This document shows positions 54,433 to 63,802 of a stretch of 64,000 nucleotides of DNA, piece after piece (positions within the stretch are counted from its first letter, which is position 1; every line of letters starts with the position of its first letter). The notes below the pieces were generated by a model. It searched no databases. It saw only the letters and a program-made list of their open reading frames with translations, and was not told the origin of the DNA. Origin of the DNA: Rhodococcus ruber (GTDB lineage: Bacteria > Actinomycetota > Actinomycetes > Mycobacteriales > Mycobacteriaceae); contig NZ_JAPWIJ010000004.1 of NCBI RefSeq assembly GCF_027270735.1, forward strand, positions 310,001-374,000, in the 5' to 3' direction. Position numbers and translations under genes: made by a program.

Positions 54433-55542
54433 ATGTCGCGGGTTGTCGCCGAGGCCGACGGTGGATCGCGGGGAAACCCCGGGCCCGCTGGATACGGCGC
54501 GGTGGTGTTCAGCGCCGATCGCTCGCAGGTGCTCGCCGAGCGTCGGGCTTCGCTGGGCGTGGCCACCAACAACGTCGCCGAGTACAACGGCCTGATCGCC
54601 GCACTGACTGCGGCTCGTGATGTCGGGGCCCGTGAAGTGGCCGTCCGTATGGACTCCAAACTCGTCGTCGAGCAGATGTCCGGGCGCTGGAAAGTGAAGC
54701 ACCCGGACATGATTCCGCTTCAGCGCCGAGCGGCCCAACTTGCCCGCGAATTCGATTCCGTCACCTACGAGTGGATTCCGCGCGCGCAGAACTCGCACGC
54801 CGATGCGTTGGCGAACGAGGCCATGGACGCCGCGGCCGAGGGTGTGGACCTGTCGGAATTGCCCGACGCCCAGCCGGTTGCGAAGAAGACCGAGTCGCCC
54901 GGGTGGACCGGTGCGACGGGGGAGCCGACGCGTCTGCTGTTGCTGCGGCACGGCCAGACCCCCATGTCGGTCGACCGGCGATACTCCGGCCGCGGCAATC
55001 CTGACTTGACGGACCTGGGACAACGCCAAGCAGATTCTGCCGCAACGGTTCTCGGTGTGCGGACAGATATCGACGCCATCGTTGCCTCGCCACTGGCGCG
55101 TGCCCAACAGACGGCCTCGGCGACAGCCGACCGCCTGGGATTGCCCGTCACCACTGTGGACGGTCTCATCGAGACCGACTTCGGCGACTGGGAAGGTCTG
55201 ACGTTCACCGAGGCCATGGAACGTCACCCCGAGGTCCACAAGGCGTGGCGCGGCGACACTTCCGTGGCACCACCGAACGGGGAGAGTTTCGACGCGGTGC
55301 GGGTACGCATCGAAGCGACCCGCGACCGGTTGCTCACCGAGTACGCCGGGAAAACCCTTCTGGTGGTCACCCATGTCACCCCGATCAAGATGCTGCTGCA
55401 ACTTGCGCTCGACGTCGGCCCGTCGCTGCTGTATCGACTGCACCTCGATCTCGCGTCGCTCAGTATCGCCGAGTTCTACCCCGACGGTGGGGCCTCGGTG
55501 CGATTGGTGAACGACACCTCCCACTTGGCTGGAATGGCCTGA
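54433..55542 (+). CDS. Bifunctional RNase H/histidine phosphatase (Rv2228c-like)
   Basis: A 369-aa fusion. Residues 1-135 are a type I RNase H: AEADGGSRGNPGPAGYGAVV, NNVAEYNGLIAAL, RMDSKLVVEQMSGRWKVKH and NSHADALANEAMD supply the D-E-D-D metal site. Residues 160-369 are a phosphoglycerate-mutase-like acid phosphatase: LLLLRHGQTPMSVDRRYSGR and VVTHVTPIK hold the two histidines. The mycobacterial homologue removes RNA from hybrids and acts as an alpha-ribazole phosphatase in B12 synthesis, which fits cobC and cobD nearby. Confidence 0.93.
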   Translation: MSRVVAEADGGSRGNPGPAGYGAVVFSADRSQVLAERRASLGVATNNVAEYNGLIAALTAARDVGAREVAVRMDSKLVVEQMSGRWKVKHPDMIPLQRRAAQLAREFDSVTYEWIPRAQNSHADALANEAMDAAAEGVDLSELPDAQPVAKKTESPGWTGATGEPTRLLLLRHGQTPMSVDRRYSGRGNPDLTDLGQRQADSAATVLGVRTDIDAIVASPLARAQQTASATADRLGLPVTTVDGLIETDFGDWEGLTFTEAMERHPEVHKAWRGDTSVAPPNGESFDAVRVRIEATRDRLLTEYAGKTLLVVTHVTPIKMLLQLALDVGPSLLYRLHLDLASLSIAEFYPDGGASVRLVNDTSHLAGMA

Positions 55543-55727
55543 TCCTCGCGGCGGGCGCTCGATGTGCCGAAGGTTCAGGAGCAAGTGGACCTGAGGGGCT
55601 GAGACGACACCCGCCACCACCTGACCGCTCGGCAGGTCAAAGCCCTGAGATCCTTCAGAGGGAGTGCCACACCGGACGCCACCGACAGCGGACGAATCTC
55701 GACGCACCGACAGGGGGGCGACACCCA

Positions 55728-55850
55728 ATGGCGTTTGCGCTGAACGACATCGACACCGTCAACCCCCACTGGACCGCCGCACTGTTGTTCGTACTCGCGG
55801 CCGTCGTCGCAATCACCCTTGCCTGGTGGTTCTTCGGCAGCGACAACTAG
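55728..55850 (+). CDS. 40-aa membrane miniprotein
   Basis: MAFALNDIDTVNPHWTAALL opens a single membrane helix (FVLAAVVAITLAWWFFG) that ends SDN. AGGGGGG lies about 10 nt before ATG 55728. The long frame running through it from 55245 is out of phase with the RNase H gene and is rejected. No family known. Confidence 0.55.
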   Translation: MAFALNDIDTVNPHWTAALLFVLAAVVAITLAWWFFGSDN

Positions 55851-55932
55851 GACGCACGCGAACTTCACCCACTGTCACCAGAGCTACGATGGTCTGCATC
55901 TACTACCCGCTCGCCGTCAGTGCAACGGGGAC

Positions 55933-56757
55933 TTACCGGATGAGGCTCTCCGGCACCTGCAAGGCTTCGTGGCGGTAGAGATTGCGGATAGCCAGAAGGT
56001 CCTCAGTCGAACACACTTCGGCAAGTTCGTCGAGCAGTAGGTCGTATTCAGGCCCGGTCTTTCCGTCATAGGCATCTGTCATACGGGCCCATTCGTCCCA
56101 CGGCAACATCTCAACATTGTTGAGAGCTGCAAGATCTTTGACCGCGTTACCGCGAATTTCCGCAGGCCCCCAGTTGGATGTCCCGTAGACGCCGAACTGG
56201 GACGCGTCGATCTCCCCGCGTCTATACGCACTCCACGCTTCACCGCCGCTGAGGAAATCTCCGGGCTCGAGATCGTGCGCGCGTGGCAAAATGTCTCGCC
56301 CGAGCACCTCGGAATCGATGCGGATCCACCGTCCGCTGTCACCGTCCCGGTACTCCGTAATCCAGTGGTCGACTCCCCGTCCTGGTTGGAAATAGGTTGC
56401 AAAGCCGCAGCGGACCCGTGCTGCGATACCCCGATAGCGCAACAGCGCGCAACTGATAACTGCGAAGTGCCGACAGGTTCCCACGACACGGTTGGATGGT
56501 TGCCTACCGATGGTGAGCGACGACGGATCCATCGCGAGTAGCAAACCCAACAAACTACTGCTCGAGCGGATCTGGTTCTCAACGAACCGATCATCGGGCA
56601 GGTTCAAAACCTGGGCATCGGAAGGCTGTATGACCAGGTCGGAAACGACTTGGCATATCCCCACAGCGTCGGTGGCCAGCAGTTCGAGCGCACGAGAATC
56701 AACGCCGGCGACGCTGGTCAGCGGTCCGGGCAATGCGTAGTCGAGCACTTCACCCAT
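55933..56757 (-). CDS. Transglutaminase-like (papain-fold) protein
   Basis: A 274-aa protein with a full transglutaminase-core triad: Cys95 in VGTCRHFAVISCALLRYRG, His131 in VDHWITEYRDG and Asp148 in WIRIDSEVLG. Bacterial members are mostly peptidases or amidases rather than cross-linkers. No signal peptide, so cytosolic. ATG 56757; the 557-aa open frame reaching 57606 is extended across the permease gene and rejected. Conserved neighbours do not reveal the substrate. Confidence 0.82.
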   Translation of the reverse strand: MGEVLDYALPGPLTSVAGVDSRALELLATDAVGICQVVSDLVIQPSDAQVLNLPDDRFVENQIRSSSSLLGLLLAMDPSSLTIGRQPSNRVVGTCRHFAVISCALLRYRGIAARVRCGFATYFQPGRGVDHWITEYRDGDSGRWIRIDSEVLGRDILPRAHDLEPGDFLSGGEAWSAYRRGEIDASQFGVYGTSNWGPAEIRGNAVKDLAALNNVEMLPWDEWARMTDAYDGKTGPEYDLLLDELAEVCSTEDLLAIRNLYRHEALQVPESLIR

Positions 56758-56894
56758 GGCGCAGCAGTCTATGGCAATCCATTGTCGCCTCGAGATTCTC
56801 GCTGGTGCAGGCGACAACTTCGACGACGACGTCTCGCGCCGATAGGGCGACCCCGGGGTCGACGTTGCTCGAGTCAGTAGCTGGTTTCCGAGGC

Positions 56895-58145
56895 CTAGAT
56901 CTGCAGCGCAAGCCACAGGCCCGCCACTGCACCGACGATGGTCAGCGGAGTGGTGATGGCGCCGAGCACAGTGAACGTTCGCAGATCCGCTGGCTCGTCG
57001 TTGGCCGATGCGACGCGTCGCCACAGCATGATCGCCAGCGACCCGACGTAGGTGAGGTTGGGGCCGAGGTTGACCCCGATCACCATGGCCAACAACAGCG
57101 CCGGGGGAGCGTCGGCCCCGAACGCGGCCAGCAGCAGCAGGGTCGCGGGCAGGTTGTTGACGATGTTCGACGCCACCGCCGCAATGGCAGCCGCGGCCAG
57201 CAGGGACGCGAAGGTTGTGTCGGACGGCAGAATTCGCGCCAGCCAGTCGCCGATCGGCCCCGTCGTCACGCCGAGAACGACGATGCCGAGCAGGAATACG
57301 AAGCCACAGAACGGCAGATCGGCACCGCGCAGAATGGCGCGAGGTGTGGTGTGGCGAGCTCGAAGTGCCGGAATCGCGAGCGCAATCGACCCCACTGCAG
57401 CCACCCAGAAAGGTTCGATATCGAACAGTCCCGCCACCGCAAAGCCGACGAGTGTGGCACCGAGGATGAGCAGCGTGCTGCGAGGTGCCGGCACGTCGTC
57501 GGTGTTCTGCTCTGTGGAACTGCTCGGTGGGGCCGCAGTGCGGGTCAGATCCTTGCGGAAGAAGATCAGGAACACCGCCAATTCGATGGCGACCGCGAAA
57601 ATCCACGGCAGTGCCATCAGGGCCGTGAAATGCAGGAAGGTCAGTCCGGTCGCAGCGAAGGCCAGCAGGTTGGTCAGATTCGACACCGGCAGCAGTGTCG
57701 ACGCCGAATTGGACAGGTGCGCAGTGGCGTAACTGTGTGGACGCGGCGACATCCCCAGGATGCGAGCAGCACCGATGATGGCCGGTGTCAGCAGAACCAC
57801 GGTCGCGTCGAGGCTCAGTACGGCGGTGGTTGCCGCGGCAGCTGCGAACACGAGGGTGAGGAGTCTGCGAGGGCTGCCCTTGGATCCGCGGCGTAGCTTC
57901 GCGGCGATCCAGGTGAACACACCGAGGGCATCCGACAGATGCGCCAGGATCAGGATGAACGCCAGAAAGACGACGGTGGGGGCGAGCTCGAGTACCTGCT
58001 CACGAGCGGCGTCGAGGCTGACGAGGCCGACGAGAAGCACAACGGCGGCCGCTGGAAGTGCAGCGACGATCTCGGGGAGACCGCGCGGGCGAACGATGGC
58101 GAAAACGAGAACGGCGGCGACCAATGCCGCAGCGAGAACGGTCAC
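56895..58145 (-). CDS. ArsB/SLC13-type ion permease
   Basis: A 416-aa membrane protein with about eleven segments of the ion-transporter superfamily: RRGSKGSPRRLLTLVFAAAA, LSLDATVVLLTPAII, LLPVSNLTNLLAFAATGL, and the repeat AVASNIVNNLPATLLLLAAF then GVNLGPNLTYVGSLA. The twin N-N-L-P/N-L-G-P helices are characteristic of ArsB arsenite exporters and NhaD/citrate relatives. No ars regulator is near, so the ion is uncertain. Coupled (GTGA) to the DUF1697 gene. Confidence 0.85.
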   Translation of the reverse strand: MTVLAAALVAAVLVFAIVRPRGLPEIVAALPAAAVVLLVGLVSLDAAREQVLELAPTVVFLAFILILAHLSDALGVFTWIAAKLRRGSKGSPRRLLTLVFAAAAATTAVLSLDATVVLLTPAIIGAARILGMSPRPHSYATAHLSNSASTLLPVSNLTNLLAFAATGLTFLHFTALMALPWIFAVAIELAVFLIFFRKDLTRTAAPPSSSTEQNTDDVPAPRSTLLILGATLVGFAVAGLFDIEPFWVAAVGSIALAIPALRARHTTPRAILRGADLPFCGFVFLLGIVVLGVTTGPIGDWLARILPSDTTFASLLAAAAIAAVASNIVNNLPATLLLLAAFGADAPPALLLAMVIGVNLGPNLTYVGSLAIMLWRRVASANDEPADLRTFTVLGAITTPLTIVGAVAGLWLALQI

Positions 58146-58666
58146 GCGAGAATTTTCACGAGAGTGCGAACGTTCCGCGTGGTGGTCGTGGCCTTGTACT
58201 TCGCCTTCGCCGTGGCTTTCCCGAATCTGCTGTCGGTGGTGTTGCCCTTACGCACCTCCCAATAGAGCACGCTGTTCCCCTCGGCAATCCTCTCGAGCTC
58301 GGGGTCGAGTTCTTCTGCAAGAGCGGACAATTCGGTCAAATGGCTATCGTCGCTACCGAACACCACATAAGGATGCCAGCCTTCCCGTTCGGCGTCGAAC
58401 GGGTAGGACTCCACTATCGCCCCCAGTGTCGGGACGTCGAGTACGACAACCCAGGCTCGGTAGCCGAACGCCTCGGCGAGCGTGCTCTCCACCTGTGCTT
58501 TCAGGGCGGCGGCGGTCAGCGGCGACTGCAGCAGTACATTGCCGGTCGCCAGAATGGTGCGGACCTTCGCGAAGCCGGCCGAGGCCAACGCTGCGCGGAG
58601 GTCGACCATCTTGATGTTGATGCCGCCGACGTTGATGCCGCGCAGCAGCACGACCCTTTCACTCAT
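58142..58666 (-). CDS. DUF1697 family protein
   Basis: A 174-aa protein of the DUF1697 family, identified by VVLLRGINVGGINIKMVDLR, RTILATGNVLLQSPL and LYWEVRKGNTTDSRFGK. Function unknown. ATG 58666 is taken as it begins the conserved block; ATG 58690 is the other in-frame choice. Its stop overlaps the permease start. Promoter shared with the divergent TetR gene. Confidence 0.85.
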   Translation of the reverse strand: MSERVVLLRGINVGGINIKMVDLRAALASAGFAKVRTILATGNVLLQSPLTAAALKAQVESTLAEAFGYRAWVVVLDVPTLGAIVESYPFDAEREGWHPYVVFGSDDSHLTELSALAEELDPELERIAEGNSVLYWEVRKGNTTDSRFGKATAKAKYKATTTTRNVRTLVKILA

Positions 58667-58712
58667 GGAAGGAACTGTAGTGAAGCGCACTGGGGCAACT
58701 ATTGAGGTCAGT

Positions 58713-58730
58713 AGTTAGTAACCAGTAACT
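58713..58730. promoter_or_regulatory. Imperfect palindrome in TetR / DUF1697 divergent promoter
   Basis: AGTTA (58713-58717) and TAACT (58726-58730) frame an 18-bp imperfect dyad that ends 7 nt before the TetR start codon. TetR proteins commonly bind such sites in their own divergent promoter, so it may control the tetR-MFS unit and the DUF1697-permease unit. Confidence 0.4.
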
Positions 58731-58737
58731 TCGAGGC

Positions 58738-59316
58738 ATGGCGCAGCGAGAACGGATGACAGGCTCGGACCGTCGGCAGCAAATACTGCGGATAGCGGCA
58801 GACGAATTTGCTTCGTCCGGATTGCACGGCGGTTCGACCGACAGGATTGCCCGGGAAGCAGGGATCACCCAGGCCTACATCTTTCGAATATTCGGCACCA
58901 AGAAGGCACTCTTCTCCGAGTTGGTCGTCGCGTCTTTCGACCGTGTGGCGGATGGGATGCGCGAGGCGGCAGGTACTGCCACCGGGCAAGAAGCGTTGGC
59001 CGCGATGGGGGAGCGCTATTACGCCATGCTCGAGGACCGAACCGCACTCTTGCTACAGCTGCAGGGGATCGCCGCGTGTGGCGACTCCGAGGTGCGGGAC
59101 GCCGTTCGAGAGGCGTTCGGCCGGATGTGGAACACGGTCGAAGAGATCACCGGTCTCGACGCGGTGACCGTCAAAGCCTTTCTGGCCTTCGGCATGCTGC
59201 TCAACAGCGGCGCGGCCCTGCAGATTCATGACGTCGACCGACCCTGGGCGAACGGAGTGGGCACTCGCATCCACCCCGGATTGTTCGACCACATCACCAG
59301 TGACACGAACCGATGA
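58738..59316 (+). CDS. TetR-family transcriptional regulator
   Basis: A 192-aa regulator. The helix-turn-helix is RIAADEFASSGLHGGSTDRI then AREAGITQAYIFRIFGTKKA (about residues 17-56). The C-terminal part is the usual helical ligand pocket. Its TGA overlaps the ATG of the following MFS gene (ATGA), so it most likely represses that drug-exporter-type transporter. ATG 58738. Confidence 0.88.
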   Translation: MAQRERMTGSDRRQQILRIAADEFASSGLHGGSTDRIAREAGITQAYIFRIFGTKKALFSELVVASFDRVADGMREAAGTATGQEALAAMGERYYAMLEDRTALLLQLQGIAACGDSEVRDAVREAFGRMWNTVEEITGLDAVTVKAFLAFGMLLNSGAALQIHDVDRPWANGVGTRIHPGLFDHITSDTNR

Positions 59317-60715
59317 TCGCCGACTCCGAGGGCCGCACAGAGCGCCTGCTGATACCCGCGTTGGTGTTCGTCGGAGTGGTCGTCGCCGCTGTCGGCAGCC
59401 TCGGTGCCCCGCTGATCACCAGTGTCGCAATCACATTCGACGTTTCGCTGTCGAGTGCTCAGTGGACGTTGACGCTGGCCTTGTTGACAGGTGCCGTGAC
59501 CACGCCGTTGCTCGGTCGGCTGGGATCCGGTCCGCATCGGAGGGCGGCCATCCTCGGAACGCTCGGCGTCGTGTCGGTCGGTGGAGTTCTGACCGCGCTG
59601 CCGCTGCCTTTCGCCTGGTTGCTCCTCGGCCGCGCGGCCCAGGGAGTGGGGCTGGCCCTGACCTCGATGTTGATGGGTGTTGCGCGAGATCATCTGTCCA
59701 GCAGTCGGTCTGGTTCGACTATCGCGCTGTTGTCGGTTGCATCGACTGCAGGTGTCGGTGTGGGTTACCCGTTGGCAGGGTTCTTGACCGACCGTGCCGG
59801 GATTCGCGCCGCGTACGGATTCGGTGCAGCACTGACGGTGATGGCGCTGGCGGTTGCGCTGAAGGTCATTCCACCCTCCACCCAGAAACGTGCGACTCGT
59901 ATGGACGTTCCCGGTGCAGTGCTGCTCGCGCTCGCTCTGTCGTTCGTATTGATTCTCGTGAGTGAGACCGCGCTGTGGACGAGCCACGTATGGACGGCAG
60001 GGGTACTCGGCGCAGGGGCACTCGTCGCTGCCGCCATCTGGGTACGCGTCGAACTCTCGAGCCCGGCACCACTCGTCGATCTCCGATTGCTCCGCCAACG
60101 GGCAGTGGTCGGAGCGAACGGCGCAATGTTCTCGGCGGTACAGGCATGTATCTGCTGCTGACTCTCGTCACGCGATACGCGCAGACGCCCTCCGGCGTCG
60201 GATACGGCTTCGGGCTCGACGTGTTCGCCGCTGGGTTGGTTCTGGTTCCGTTCTCGGTGTTCGGGTTTCTCGCGGGCAAGCTCGTACCCCGTGCACTGCG
60301 TCGAGTGGGGCCCGGCAGGGCACTGACGGTCAGCGCGCTCGTCGTTCTGGTGGCCCTCGCTCTGTTTGCCCTCGCACGCACCGACATCGTGGAACTTTGC
60401 GCGGCGATGGCAATTCTGGGCTTCGGGGTCGGTAGCTTCTCGGCTGCGCTCCCGGCCGTCGTTCTGCCGGTCGTGCCTTCGGCGGAGACGTCGAGTGCCA
60501 TGAGTATCACCCAGGTGGTGCGCAGCGTCGGATTTGCCTTCGGTAGTGCGATCGGTGGGCTCGTGTTGGCCACCGGGACCAGTGCCGGGTCCACCTTTCC
60601 CTCGGAGGGGTCCTACACGTCGGCCGCCGGGGTCGGTGCAGCCGTCACCGCTGCCGCGGCCATCGTGAGTGCCACTGTTCTTCGTGGCCGGGCAGTCGCC
60701 CAACATCCGACGTGA
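59313..60715 (+). pseudogene. MFS exporter (DHA2-like) with a frameshift
   Basis: The first 275 residues, beginning IPALVFVGVVVAAVGSLGAP, include LLTGAVTTPLLGRLGSGPHR, RAAQGVGLALTSMLMGVARD and VGVGYPLAGFLTDRAG (the motif C-like antiporter element). They end at a stop near 60161 after FSAVQACICC. The continuation is intact in another frame from about 60145: GMYLLLTLVTRYAQTPSGVG through SAMSITQVVRSVGFAFGSA to the stop at 60715. One base gained or lost around 60140-60150 explains it. Either a true recent mutation or a sequencing error in GGCGGTACAGGCATG. Confidence 0.8.
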
Positions 60716-60738
60716 GCCGGGTAGAGTACGCAATCGCG

Positions 60739-61180
<442 letters not shown>

Positions 61181-61239
61181 CGCACTCGATTTTCTCGCAG
61201 TCCTCCTTCCGCGTCGCTCCATGGGGCACACTGGAAGTC

Positions 61240-61422
61240 ATGACCGACGACGACAGCTCCTGGTACTACGACATCAGCACCAAGCAGGTTGTGCAGGGCA
61301 AGGAGACCAATGCCCTCGACCGCATGGGTCCGTATCCGGACAAGGCCACCGCAGAGCAGGCGCTGAAAATCGCAGCCGCGCGCAACAAGGCCGCCGACTC
61401 CGACGACGACTGGAACAACTGA
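61240..61422 (+). CDS. 60-aa conserved hypothetical protein
   Basis: A small soluble protein: SSWYYDISTKQVVQGKETNA, LDRMGPYPDKATAEQALKIA, AARNKAADSDDDWNN. Similar short proteins are frequent in Mycobacteriales, where the middle looks like a minimal SPOR-like segment (YPDKATAEQALK). GGAAG precedes ATG 61240. It ends 2 nt before the RNB gene. Confidence 0.72.
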   Translation: MTDDDSSWYYDISTKQVVQGKETNALDRMGPYPDKATAEQALKIAAARNKAADSDDDWNN

Positions 61423-61424
61423 CG

Positions 61425-62855
61425 GTGCTGCTCACCCGGCTGAGGGCTCCGAACTTCGATTTCGAGGCCATCAGATCCGAGTTCGGTCTGTCCGATGTCT
61501 TCGACGCAGCGGTGTTGCGCGAAGCGCAGAACGCCCGAGATCTGCACGCCGACAGCAGGATCGACCGCACCGACATTCCCTTCGTCACCATCGACCCGCC
61601 GGGCTCGAAGGATCTCGATCAAGCCGTTCACATCGAGAAGACGTCCAACGGATTGGTGGTGCACTACGCGATCGCCGACGTGGGTGCGCTGGTGATGCCG
61701 GGGGGAGCGCTCGACCTGGAAACCCGCCGACGCGGCCAGACCTTCTACCTTCCCGACGGATCTGTTCCGCTGCACCCACGTGAGTTGTCGGAGGACTCGG
61801 GAAGCCTGTTGGAGGGACAGACTCGCTGCGCCGCGCTGTGGACCATCGAACTCGACGACGTCGGCGAGGCGGCGGCCTGGACGGTCACCCGCGCGCTGGT
61901 GCGATCTGTCGCACGGCTCGATTACGCCGGAGTGCAAGCCGACGTCGACGCGGGCACTCCGCATCCCTCGATCGCCGCCTTGGCAGAATTCGGATCGCAA
62001 CGGGCGAACGCGGCCAGACGCCGCGGAGCCATCGACATCACGCTGCCCGAGCAGGAAGTGGTGCCCGACGGGACGGGCTGGCGCATAGTCCTGCAACCCC
62101 GTACGGCAGTGGACGGTTGGAACGCCGAGGTGTCGCTGTTGACGGGAATGTGCGCCGCCAGGATCATGCTCGACGCCGGAATCGGCATCGTTCGTACCCT
62201 TCCGCCCGCCCCGGGCGAGGCCGTCGAAACCTTGAAGAGGACCGCCGCTGTTCTCGGAATCGATTGGCCCGCAGGCGCGTCCGCCGGAGCAGTCCTGGCA
62301 GACCTGCCCGCCGACGAACCGTCGACACTGGCGATGATGAGCCAGGCGACCGGCTTGCTGCGCGGAGCGGACTACCTCGCGTTCGATCGCACGACCAGCG
62401 CGGCCGGCGGTGACGCAACCGTGGAGCATTCGGGAATCGGCGCGCCCTATGCCCATGTGACAGCGCCACTGCGGCGGCTGTCGGATCGGTTCGCCACCGA
62501 AGTGTGCCTGGCGGTCGTAGCTGGATCGGCGGTGCCGGAATGGGCGACGCAGGCCTTACCCGAGCTACCGGCGATCATGCGTGGATCCGATTCTGCAGCG
62601 TCGAAGGTCGACCGTGCATGCGTCGACCTCACCGAGGCACACGTACTGAAAGATCGAGTGGGTGAGACATTCGATGCGGTCGTACTTCGCGGTGCCGAGG
62701 GCAAGCGAGATGCCGAGGTACTCGTGTCGAATCCCATCGTCATCGGCAAGTGCGACGGCGAACCTCCTGCGGGGGAGTCGGTGACGGTCCGGTTGACCCA
62801 GGCCGACACCGACTCGCGCAAGATCGCTTTCGGCTACTCGCCCGTCACGGCCTGA
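61425..62855 (+). CDS. RNB-domain ribonuclease
   Basis: A 476-aa exoribonuclease of the RNase II/R family. The catalytic block is FVTIDPPGSKDLDQAVHI with clustered aspartates, followed by YAIADVGALVMPGG and RRGQTFYLPDGSVPLHPREL. PYAHVTAPLRRLSDRFATEV contains the family arginine/histidine signature. It lacks the cold-shock and S1 domains of RNase R, so it is a compact actinobacterial type. GTG 61425 immediately follows the small gene. Confidence 0.9.
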   Translation: MLLTRLRAPNFDFEAIRSEFGLSDVFDAAVLREAQNARDLHADSRIDRTDIPFVTIDPPGSKDLDQAVHIEKTSNGLVVHYAIADVGALVMPGGALDLETRRRGQTFYLPDGSVPLHPRELSEDSGSLLEGQTRCAALWTIELDDVGEAAAWTVTRALVRSVARLDYAGVQADVDAGTPHPSIAALAEFGSQRANAARRRGAIDITLPEQEVVPDGTGWRIVLQPRTAVDGWNAEVSLLTGMCAARIMLDAGIGIVRTLPPAPGEAVETLKRTAAVLGIDWPAGASAGAVLADLPADEPSTLAMMSQATGLLRGADYLAFDRTTSAAGGDATVEHSGIGAPYAHVTAPLRRLSDRFATEVCLAVVAGSAVPEWATQALPELPAIMRGSDSAASKVDRACVDLTEAHVLKDRVGETFDAVVLRGAEGKRDAEVLVSNPIVIGKCDGEPPAGESVTVRLTQADTDSRKIAFGYSPVTA

Positions 62856-63801
62856 ATCGGTCGGTCGCCTCGACGAGGTGGTGCACGATGCCCGGCTCGG
62901 CGGCAGAATGCCCTGCGTCGTCGACGATCACCAGATCGGCACCGGGCCATGCCTTGTGCAGCGCCCACGCACTCGTTGCCGGGCATACGACGTCGTAGCG
63001 GCCCTGCACGATGACGCCTGGAATACCGTCGAGCAGGTGGGCGTCGCGTAGCAGTTGATTTTCTTCGAGAAAGCAGTTGTTGCGAAAATAGTGGTTTTCG
63101 ATACCGGCGAATGCAAGGGCGAACCGCGAATTCGAGTTGTCCTGCACTGCATCCGGTTTCGGCAGCAGATAACTTGTCGCCGCCTCCCAGGTCGACCAGG
63201 CCACAGCTGCTCGCGTCGCGGCTTCGGAGTCCTCGGACATCAACTGCCGGTGATACGCCTCGACGAGATTGCCGTCGCGTTCGTCCTCCGGAATGGGCGC
63301 GAGAAACTTCTCCCACAGATCGGGGAAGATGTGGCCGGCACCGCCCCCGTAGTACCAGTCGATCTCCGACGGCCGTACGAGAAAGATCCCACGCAGTATC
63401 AGCCCGCGCACACGGTCGCGATGCGATTGGGCATACGCCAGCGACAGCGTCGAGCCCCACGAACCGCCGAACACCAACCACGTGTCGATACTGAGATGCT
63501 CCCGGAGCTTCTCCATATCCGAGATCAACCGATCGGTGGTGTTGACCGACAGATCGCCGCCGTCGGCTATGTGTGGCGTCGACTGCCCGCAGCCCCGCTG
63601 ATCGAACAAGACGATCCGATAGGCCTGCGGGTCGAAGTAGCGCCGCTGCAACGCATTTGTGGCACCGCCCGGACCGCCGTGCACGAACACCACCGGCGCT
63701 CCATCCGGGTTTCCGGAGACCTCCCAGTAGATTCGTTGGCCGTCGCCGACGTCGAGGTGCCCGGTCTCGACAGGCTCGATCTCGGGGTACAGAGTCCGCA
63801 T
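62845..63801 (-). CDS. Prolyl iminopeptidase
   Basis: A 318-aa alpha/beta hydrolase that removes N-terminal proline. The oxyanion loop is FVHGGPGGATN, FDQRGCGQSTPH is the PIP signature and the nucleophile is Ser114 in VFGGSWGSTLSLAYA. The acid is in VQGRYDVVCP and the histidine in DDAGHSAAEP. Its 3-prime end overlaps the end of the convergent RNB gene by 11 nt. Cytosolic; ATG 63801. Confidence 0.93.
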   Translation of the reverse strand: MRTLYPEIEPVETGHLDVGDGQRIYWEVSGNPDGAPVVFVHGGPGGATNALQRRYFDPQAYRIVLFDQRGCGQSTPHIADGGDLSVNTTDRLISDMEKLREHLSIDTWLVFGGSWGSTLSLAYAQSHRDRVRGLILRGIFLVRPSEIDWYYGGGAGHIFPDLWEKFLAPIPEDERDGNLVEAYHRQLMSEDSEAATRAAVAWSTWEAATSYLLPKPDAVQDNSNSRFALAFAGIENHYFRNNCFLEENQLLRDAHLLDGIPGVIVQGRYDVVCPATSAWALHKAWPGADLVIVDDAGHSAAEPGIVHHLVEATDRFRP

Positions 63802-63802
63802 C

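Noticed and set aside
56758..57606. Extension of the transglutaminase-like frame to 557 aa
   Set aside because: It overlaps the ArsB-like permease gene in another frame and is low-complexity Arg-rich; ATG 56757 starts the real protein.
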